The translations under genes were made by a program, and so were the position numbers. Positions 7,008 through 11,484 of a DNA stretch of 11,484 nucleotides are shown here, piece after piece. Position 1 is the stretch's first letter. Each line of letters starts with the position of its first letter. Source of the DNA: an uncultured Oscillospiraceae bacterium (lineage in GTDB: Bacteria; Bacillota; Clostridia; Oscillospirales; Acutalibacteraceae); assembly GCA_900550315.1 (NCBI GenBank), contig URRK01000033.1, forward strand, positions 1 to 11,484, in the 5' to 3' direction. The notes beneath the pieces are model-generated. The model made no database searches. It was not told where the DNA came from and saw only the letters and a list, made by a program, of their open reading frames with translations.

Positions 7008-7035
7008 CCGGCAACTGTGAACTGGAAATTTTTTT
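7008..7035 (+). terminator. Weak possible terminator after the AraC-family gene
   Basis: Five bases after the stop, CCGG and CTGG can form a 4-bp stem (one G-T pair) with a 10-base loop, followed by AAA and seven Ts. The T-run is good but the stem is poor. Confidence 0.22.
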
Positions 7036-7066
7036 GCTTTATGAAGTAAAAAATAGGGAAAAACAA

Positions 7067-7095
7067 TTGATTTTTTAAAACAAAAGCGGTATAAT
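7067..7095 (+). promoter_or_regulatory. Sigma-A promoter of the oxaloacetate decarboxylase operon
   Basis: TTGATT (7067-7072, four of six) and a perfect TATAAT (7090-7095) are spaced by 17 bases. The start would lie near 7102, leaving a leader of about 100 bases before oadG. The flanking DNA is strongly A/T-rich, which would favour opening. Confidence 0.88.
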
Positions 7096-7101
7096 GCTAA
7101 C

Positions 7102-7202
7102 AATGGTATTTTTAAAATGGGGTCATTTTTGAACTCCAATAACCAAATATTGTTTTACGGCGGGTAAAAATTCGCCGCATCGTACAGAGTGGAGGTGCTA
7201 AC
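7102..7202 (+). promoter_or_regulatory. Leader of the oxaloacetate decarboxylase operon with two hairpins
   Basis: The predicted leader can form a hairpin from TGGGGTCA and TGAACTCCA around TTTT (7118-7138, one bulged A and one G-T pair) and a second from CGGCG/CGCCG (7158-7177). The ribosome binding site TGGAGGTG follows. No riboswitch consensus is recognised. The stems may stabilise the transcript or act as a control element. Confidence 0.4.
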
Positions 7203-7520
7203 ATGAACATTTCCGGCATTTTATTAGCTACGGCAAAAGCAAGCGACCCGTTGGCCGTTGTAATTGGCCTTGGTACCGTTTTTGTAGGCTTAATTGCAAT
7301 TGTTTTAATTTGCAAGCTTACCGGCTACCTGTGCAATTTAAGCGTAAACGCCGCCCCTAAGGCCGAGCAGCCTGCAGCGTCTGCTGCGCCGGCGGCCCCT
7401 GCAGCCGCCACGGTTACCGAAAACCGCGGGGAACTGGCAGCTGCCATTTCTGCCGCCGTTGCCGAGGAGCTTGGTACAAGCGTTTCGGGTATTCGCATTG
7501 TTTCTATTAAAAAGGCTTAA
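7203..7520 (+). CDS. oadG: OadG-like small membrane subunit of the sodium-pumping decarboxylase
   Basis: Small membrane subunit (gamma/delta type) thought to hold the soluble carboxyltransferase and biotin carrier against the membrane pump. The 105-residue product has one membrane helix at about 16-41 (PLAVVIGLGTVFVGLIAIVLICKLTGY), an Ala/Pro-rich linker at about 50-71, and a C-terminal helix GELAAAISAAVAEELG followed by the basic end IRIVSIKKA, a layout typical of the family. Strong ribosome binding site TGGAGGTG. It is first in the operon, 12 bases before the biotin carrier gene. Primary sequence is poorly conserved in this family, so the call rests on architecture and context together. Confidence 0.85.
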   Translation: MNISGILLATAKASDPLAVVIGLGTVFVGLIAIVLICKLTGYLCNLSVNAAPKAEQPAASAAPAAPAAATVTENRGELAAAISAAVAEELGTSVSGIRIVSIKKA

Positions 7521-7532
7521 AGGAGAATTATT

Positions 7533-7922
7533 ATGAAGAACTATAAAGTAATTGTAAACGGCACCGAATATCAGGTTGCCATTGAACTGGTTAGCGAGGC
7601 CGAAGCTAAAGCGGCCGTCCCCGCAGCTGCTCCGGCCGCTCCTGCTGCCCCTGCTGCTGCCCCTGCTGCCCCGGCCCCTGCTGCTCCTGCTGCTGCAGCC
7701 CCTGCCGGCGGCGAAAAGGTAAACGCCCCTATGCCCGGCACCATTTTAGAGGTTAAAGTTGCCGTTGGCAGCACCGTAAAAAAGGGCGACCTTTTATTTG
7801 TGTTAGAGGCCATGAAAATGGAAAACGAGATCCTTTCCCCGGTAGAAGGCAAGGTTACTTTTGTAGGCACAACCAAGGGCTCTTCGGTAGATACCGGCGC
7901 TGCTTTGTGCGTAATTGAATAA
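7533..7922 (+). CDS. Biotin carboxyl carrier protein (biotin/lipoyl attachment)
   Basis: Carries the carboxyl group, as carboxybiotin, from the carboxyltransferase to the membrane pump. The 129-residue product has a short N-terminal segment (1-28), a linker of almost only Ala and Pro (29-58), and a biotinyl domain (about 61-129) with APMPGTI and the attachment motif EAMKMEN, where K95 would be biotinylated. The flexible linker suits a swinging arm. In many relatives this domain is fused to the end of OadA; here it is a separate gene. AAAGGAG lies seven bases before the ATG. The linker codons are unusually rich in GCT and CCT, making the DNA itself quasi-repetitive. Confidence 0.95.
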   Translation: MKNYKVIVNGTEYQVAIELVSEAEAKAAVPAAAPAAPAAPAAAPAAPAPAAPAAAAPAGGEKVNAPMPGTILEVKVAVGSTVKKGDLLFVLEAMKMENEILSPVEGKVTFVGTTKGSSVDTGAALCVIE

Positions 7923-7935
7923 GCGGTGATCTGCC

Positions 7936-9132
7936 ATGGAAGCTGTTCTTGACTTTTTAAAACAATCGGGCTTTTATTACCTGTTTGGCAACCTTGCGGC
8001 TAACTGGGGCAGCCTGGTAATGATTTTAATTTCTTTAATATTACTGTGGCTGGCCATTAAAAAGCAGTTTGAGCCGCTGCTGTTAATTGGCATTGCCTTT
8101 GGCATGCTGCTAACAAACCTTACCGCCATGATTCCCGGCAGCGAAATGTACCACACCGAGCTGTGGCAGAAATTTATGCAGGGCGAGGTGGGCTACGGCA
8201 CCATTTTGCACGACGGCGGGTTGCTGGATATTTTATACATTGGCGTTAAAACCTGCCTGTACCCCTGCTTAATTTTTATTGGCATTGGCGCCATGACCGA
8301 TTTTGGCCCGCTGATTGCCAACCCAAAATCGTTATTATTAGGCGCTGCCGCGCAGCTGGGCATTTTTGTAACCTTTGCCGGCTGCCGCGCGTTTGGGTTT
8401 ACGCAGGCCGAGGCCGCCTCGATTGGCATTATTGGCGGTGCCGACGGCCCGACCGCCATTTACACCTCCTCCCAATTAGCGCCGCATTTGCTTAGCGCAA
8501 TTGCCGTTGCGGCCTATTCGTACATGGCGCTGGTTCCGGTAATTCAGCCCCCGATTATGAAGCTGCTTACCACGAAAAAAGAGCGTATGATTGTAATGAA
8601 GCAGCTGCGCCCGGTATCTAAAACCGAAAAAATTGTGTTCCCCATTGTGGTTACCATTTTTGTTGCGCTGCTGGTGCCTTCGGCTACCCCGCTGGTTGGC
8701 TGCTTAATGCTCGGCAATTTGTGGAAAGAATCCGGTGTGGCCGAACGCCTGCGCCAAACCGCCCAAAACGAGCTGTTGAACATTGTTACCATTATGTTGG
8801 GTATTTCGGTTGGCGCTACCGCTACCGCCAAAGCCTTTATTAACGCGCAAACCTTAAAAATTTTGGTTATGGGCGTTGTGGCGTTTGGCATTGGTACGGC
8901 CGGCGGCGTGCTGCTTGCAAAGTTTATGAACCTTTTCTTAAAGGAAAAAATCAATCCCCTTATTGGTTCTGCCGGTGTTTCTGCCGTGCCAATGGCGGCG
9001 CGCGTTTCCCAAATGGTGGGCCAAAAAGAAAACCCCGCAAACTTTTTGCTTATGCACGCCATGGGTCCGAATGTGGCCGGCGTTATTGGCTCGGCCATTG
9101 CAGCCGGTGCGTTAATTGCCTTGTTTGGTTAA
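7936..9132 (+). CDS. oadB: Sodium-pumping decarboxylase membrane subunit, OadB type
   Basis: Integral membrane subunit that decarboxylates carboxybiotin and couples this to Na+ export. The 398-residue product is strongly hydrophobic with about nine to eleven membrane segments. It has the diagnostic GIIGGADGPTAIYTSS, with D170 matching the essential aspartate (Asp203) studied in the Klebsiella OadB protein, and the conserved C-terminal NPLIGSAGVSAVPMAARV (340-357) and HAMGPNVAGVIGSAI. The same family includes the beta subunits of methylmalonyl-CoA and glutaconyl-CoA decarboxylases, so substrate is set by the partner, here OadA. It starts 13 bases after the carrier gene with only a weak GGTGA ribosome binding site, so translation may be coupled. 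Confidence 0.95.
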   Translation: MEAVLDFLKQSGFYYLFGNLAANWGSLVMILISLILLWLAIKKQFEPLLLIGIAFGMLLTNLTAMIPGSEMYHTELWQKFMQGEVGYGTILHDGGLLDILYIGVKTCLYPCLIFIGIGAMTDFGPLIANPKSLLLGAAAQLGIFVTFAGCRAFGFTQAEAASIGIIGGADGPTAIYTSSQLAPHLLSAIAVAAYSYMALVPVIQPPIMKLLTTKKERMIVMKQLRPVSKTEKIVFPIVVTIFVALLVPSATPLVGCLMLGNLWKESGVAERLRQTAQNELLNIVTIMLGISVGATATAKAFINAQTLKILVMGVVAFGIGTAGGVLLAKFMNLFLKEKINPLIGSAGVSAVPMAARVSQMVGQKENPANFLLMHAMGPNVAGVIGSAIAAGALIALFG

Positions 9133-9160
9133 CCGCCGCCGAAAGGAGAAGTTTTTGTAA

Positions 9161-10561
9161 ATGTCTAAGTTATATATTACCGATACCATTTTGCGTGACG
9201 CGCACCAGTCCCAAGCCGCTACTCGTATGCGGCTGGAGGATATGCTGCCCGCCTGCGAAGTTTTAGACAGCATTGGCTATTGGTCGTTAGAATGCTGGGG
9301 CGGCGCCACCTTTGACAGCTGTATGCGCTTTTTGGGCGAGGACCCGTGGGAGCGCCTGCGCCAGCTGCGCAAGGCTTTGCCGAACACCAAGCTGCAAATG
9401 CTGCTGCGCGGCCAAAACCTTTTGGGCTACAAGCATTATGCCGATGATGTAGTAGACGATTTTGTTAAAATGAGCATTAAAAACGGCATTGATGTTATTC
9501 GTGTGTTTGACGCATTAAACGACAAGCGCAACATTGCCCAGGCCATGAAAAGCATTAAAAAATACGGCGGCACCTGCGAGGCCGCCATTAGCTACACGGT
9601 AAGCCCGGTGCATAATGAGGATTATTTTGTAACCTTAGCCGGCGAGCTGGAGGAAATGGGCGCAGATGTTATTTGCATTAAGGATATGGCCAATTTGCTG
9701 CTGCCTATGGACGCTTACAGCTTAGTAAAAAAGCTGAAAGAAAAGGTTCGTATTCCCATTCATCTGCACACGCACAACACCACCGGCACCGGCGATATGA
9801 CCAACCTAATGGCGGTGCAGGCCGGGGTAGATATTGTAGACTGCGCCCTTTCGCCGCTTAGCAACGGTACCTCGCAGCCGGCTACCGAAGCTTTGGTTGC
9901 TACCTTAAAGGGCACCGAGCGGGATACCGGGCTGGATTTAACCAAGCTGAGCAAGGCGGCCGCCCATTTTCGCACGGTTGCCGAAAAGCTAAAGGCCGAA
10001 GGCTTTTTAGACCCCAAGGTTTTAAGCGTAGATACCAACACGCTGCTGTACCAGGTTCCGGGCGGAATGCTTTCAAACTTAATTTCGCAACTAAAGCAGG
10101 CCGGTGCGGAGGATAAATATTACGATGTTTTAGCCGAGGTGCCCCGCGTGCGGGAGGATTTTGGTTACCCGCCGCTGGTTACCCCAACCAGCCAAATTGT
10201 TGGCTCGCAGGCCGTTTTAAATGTGCTTTCCGGCGAGCGCTACAAAATGGTTACCAAAGAATCTAAGGGCTTGCTGCGCGGCGAGTACGGCCGCGTGCCC
10301 GGCAAGGTAAACGAGGAGGTTCGGAAAAAAGCCATTGGCAACGCCGAGCTTGTTACCTGCCGTCCGGCCGATTTACTGCAGCCCGAGCTGGAAAAATACC
10401 GCGCCGAGTGTAAGGATATTGCCAAGAGCGAGGAGGACGTTTTAAGCTACGCTTTGTTCCCGCAGGTGGCCCAAAAATTCTTTGCCGAGCGGGATAAATC
10501 GCCCGAGCAAAAAGCGGCCGAGGCTGTGCAGACCTTGTATGTACAGGATCTTGGCAATTAA
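9161..10561 (+). CDS. oadA: Oxaloacetate decarboxylase alpha subunit (carboxyltransferase)
   Basis: Transfers the carboxyl group of oxaloacetate to biotin, leaving pyruvate. The 466-residue product starts with a TIM-barrel carboxyltransferase domain (about 1-270): TILRDAHQS with metal ligand D13, DVIRVFDALND, CIKDMAN with the likely carbamylated K174, and HLHTHNTTG with metal ligands H203 and H205. The conserved PYC/OADA region follows (about 280-460). It ends without a biotinyl domain, which matches the separate carrier gene. The residue after the second metal His is Asn where many relatives have Asp; this position varies in the family. AAAGGAG lies about 12 bases upstream. A pyruvate carboxylase B subunit is the alternative by sequence, but no biotin carboxylase gene is near and the OadB pump argues for decarboxylation. 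Confidence 0.94.
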   Translation: MSKLYITDTILRDAHQSQAATRMRLEDMLPACEVLDSIGYWSLECWGGATFDSCMRFLGEDPWERLRQLRKALPNTKLQMLLRGQNLLGYKHYADDVVDDFVKMSIKNGIDVIRVFDALNDKRNIAQAMKSIKKYGGTCEAAISYTVSPVHNEDYFVTLAGELEEMGADVICIKDMANLLLPMDAYSLVKKLKEKVRIPIHLHTHNTTGTGDMTNLMAVQAGVDIVDCALSPLSNGTSQPATEALVATLKGTERDTGLDLTKLSKAAAHFRTVAEKLKAEGFLDPKVLSVDTNTLLYQVPGGMLSNLISQLKQAGAEDKYYDVLAEVPRVREDFGYPPLVTPTSQIVGSQAVLNVLSGERYKMVTKESKGLLRGEYGRVPGKVNEEVRKKAIGNAELVTCRPADLLQPELEKYRAECKDIAKSEEDVLSYALFPQVAQKFFAERDKSPEQKAAEAVQTLYVQDLGN

Positions 10562-10573
10562 TTAAATTTTAAA

Positions 10574-10719
10574 GCGGGGTTGCTGCCGGTTGTTTGCCAA
10601 TGTACTTGTAGGCTTTTTCAGCCTATGCTTTGGCCCGCAAAAGCTTTTTCGGCTTATGGCGCTAAGACCCCGCCAGTTTCGGCAACGGTACAGCACCTGC
10701 ACAGTGCTTTACCGTTGCC
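10574..10719 (+). other. Highly structured region in the 3' untranslated part of the oad operon
   Basis: GCGGGGT (10574-10580) can pair with ACCCCGC (10667-10673), enclosing TAGGCT/AGCCTA (10609-10625), an outer pairing GCCAA/TTGGC (10596-10600 and 10630-10634) and AAGC/GCTT (10641-10655). Right after it stands a long hairpin: GGCAACGGTA with TACCGTTGCC, then AGCAC/GTGCT, one C-T mismatch and a 7-base loop (10681-10719). None of these is followed by a T-run. It could be a 3'-UTR RNA element, a small RNA, or a palindromic repeat; no known family is recognised. Confidence 0.55.
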
Positions 10720-10727
10720 AACCTACC

Positions 10728-10779
10728 GCCCGAAAAGCGCAATTACCGGTTTAATTTTTGCACTTTTTGGGCTTTTTTT
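10728..10779 (+). terminator. Intrinsic terminator of the oxaloacetate decarboxylase operon
   Basis: GCCCGAAAAGCGCAA (10728-10742) pairs with TTGCACTTTTTGGGC (10758-10772) over 15 positions with one G-T pair and one C-A mismatch, followed at once by seven Ts. It lies about 170 bases after oadA and 34 bases before the next gene. Confidence 0.85.
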
Positions 10780-10812
10780 AAACAATTCTGCACCGTTTTT
10801 GGAGGAAGACTT

Positions 10813-11451
10813 ATGACCTTTAACCCTTTTTCAGAATTTAGCTCCGGCGCAGCGGCAAGCACTGCGTTTTCTGTGCTGTCGCTTATTTTAGCTATTGTGG
10901 CAACTGTTTTGGCCTTTGTATTTTTTGTGCCGGAAAAACGCCGCGAAAAGCTGAACGCCTTTGGAAAATTTATTCATGATACCTGCAATTTCAAATACTT
11001 AATTGTAGAAAAATTGCTGCAAGCATTATACATATTCGCTACCGAATTTGCTATTTTAAGCGGATTTTTTATGTTATTCCAAACCACCTACGGGCACTGG
11101 CTTGGCGGGTACGGCCTGCTTACCATGATTATAGGCCCTATTGTGATCCGCCTGGTTTACGAGCTTTTAATGATGATGGTTTTACTGGTTAAAAATGTAA
11201 TTGCTATTAATAACAAGCTAAAAAACCAAAATAACGAAGGGAGCAAAGATATTTTTGCCACCCCCGATATTTCTGCCGTTCGGGAATCCTTTAAGCAATA
11301 TACCGCTCCGGCACAACCTGCGGCACCCGCACAGCCGGCAGCGCCCGAGCAGCCCAAACCGGCGCAGAATACCACTGAGGCCCCTCAATTTTGTACGGCT
11401 TGCGGCGCTAAGCTGGATGAAACCGGAAAATGCCCGAATTGCAACCATTAA
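10813..11451 (+). CDS. DUF4282-like membrane protein with C-terminal zinc ribbon
   Basis: Function unknown. The 212-residue product has a hydrophobic helix at about 17-39, then a pair of membrane segments at about 65-90 and 100-128 whose pattern (ILSGFFMLF, then GLLTMIIGPIVIRLVYELLMMMVLLVKNVIAINNKL) resembles DUF4282 proteins. A soluble stretch (135-163) leads to an Ala/Pro/Gln linker (164-187) and a zinc ribbon: C194, C197, C207 and C210 in CTACG and CPNC. No signal peptide cleavage site is evident. The ATG at 10813 has GGAGG seven bases upstream. It lies after the operon terminator and has no clear promoter of its own, so it may depend on read-through or on an unrecognised promoter. No neighbour suggests a role. 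Confidence 0.85.
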   Translation: MTFNPFSEFSSGAAASTAFSVLSLILAIVATVLAFVFFVPEKRREKLNAFGKFIHDTCNFKYLIVEKLLQALYIFATEFAILSGFFMLFQTTYGHWLGGYGLLTMIIGPIVIRLVYELLMMMVLLVKNVIAINNKLKNQNNEGSKDIFATPDISAVRESFKQYTAPAQPAAPAQPAAPEQPKPAQNTTEAPQFCTACGAKLDETGKCPNCNH

Positions 11452-11484
11452 TATGCAGCCGAATCAACCCTTATTTTAAACTTT

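Noticed and set aside
7617..7710. GCT/CCT-rich tandem repeat as a repeat array or CRISPR-like element
   Set aside because: It is in frame inside the biotin carrier and encodes its Ala/Pro linker; there are no regular repeat-spacer units, and no CRISPR array, tRNA, rRNA or insertion sequence was seen anywhere in the window.
8544..9098. Minus-strand open frame of 184 codons opposite oadB
   Set aside because: Antisense shadow of a strongly conserved membrane protein gene; no ribosome binding site or recognisable family.
10580..10816. Plus-strand open frame of 78 codons between oadA and the last gene
   Set aside because: It runs through the hairpins and the terminator, has no ribosome binding site, and its translation resembles no protein; the region is better read as RNA structure.

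Overview
The window looks like chromosomal DNA from an anaerobic Bacillota lineage, most likely class Clostridia and possibly Oscillospirales. The evidence is the conserved block rplS-lepB-rbgA-rnhB-yraN, strong AAGGAG-type ribosome binding sites, classical sigma-A promoters, TTG and GTG starts, and a biotin-dependent sodium-pumping decarboxylase operon. The taxon is an inference; there is no rRNA or other decisive marker.

Minus strand, right to left (about 6014 to 104). A near-consensus promoter drives a leader of about 125 nt and rplS (bL19), closed by a textbook terminator. Next is lepB (signal peptidase I), followed by a hairpin and an exact 13-bp tandem duplication. Then come four closely spaced or overlapping genes: rbgA (50S assembly GTPase, TTG start), rnhB (RNase HII), yraN (UPF0102 nuclease-like, GTG start) and an M19 membrane-dipeptidase-type hydrolase. 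Last is threonine synthase thrC, split into two reading frames at a T-TTA-AAA heptamer; a single -1 shift restores a 495-residue protein. The sequence alone cannot distinguish a homopolymer error, a true mutation and programmed frameshifting. Positions 1-103 hold nothing I can name.

Plus strand (about 6117 to 11451). An AraC-family regulator is transcribed divergently from rplS. Downstream, a strong promoter (TTGATT, 17 bp, TATAAT) and a leader with two hairpins precede a four-gene operon: oadG-like membrane subunit, separate biotin carrier protein, oadB sodium-pump subunit and oadA carboxyltransferase. Together these should form a membrane complex that decarboxylates oxaloacetate to pyruvate through carboxybiotin and exports Na+. 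The operon ends in a 250-bp gap with an unusual series of hairpins and a strong terminator. The final gene encodes an uncharacterised DUF4282-like membrane protein with a C-terminal zinc ribbon.

Most of the window is ordinary housekeeping and energy metabolism. I see no wholly new system. The items most worth checking are the thrC frameshift site and the structured RNA-like region after oadA.
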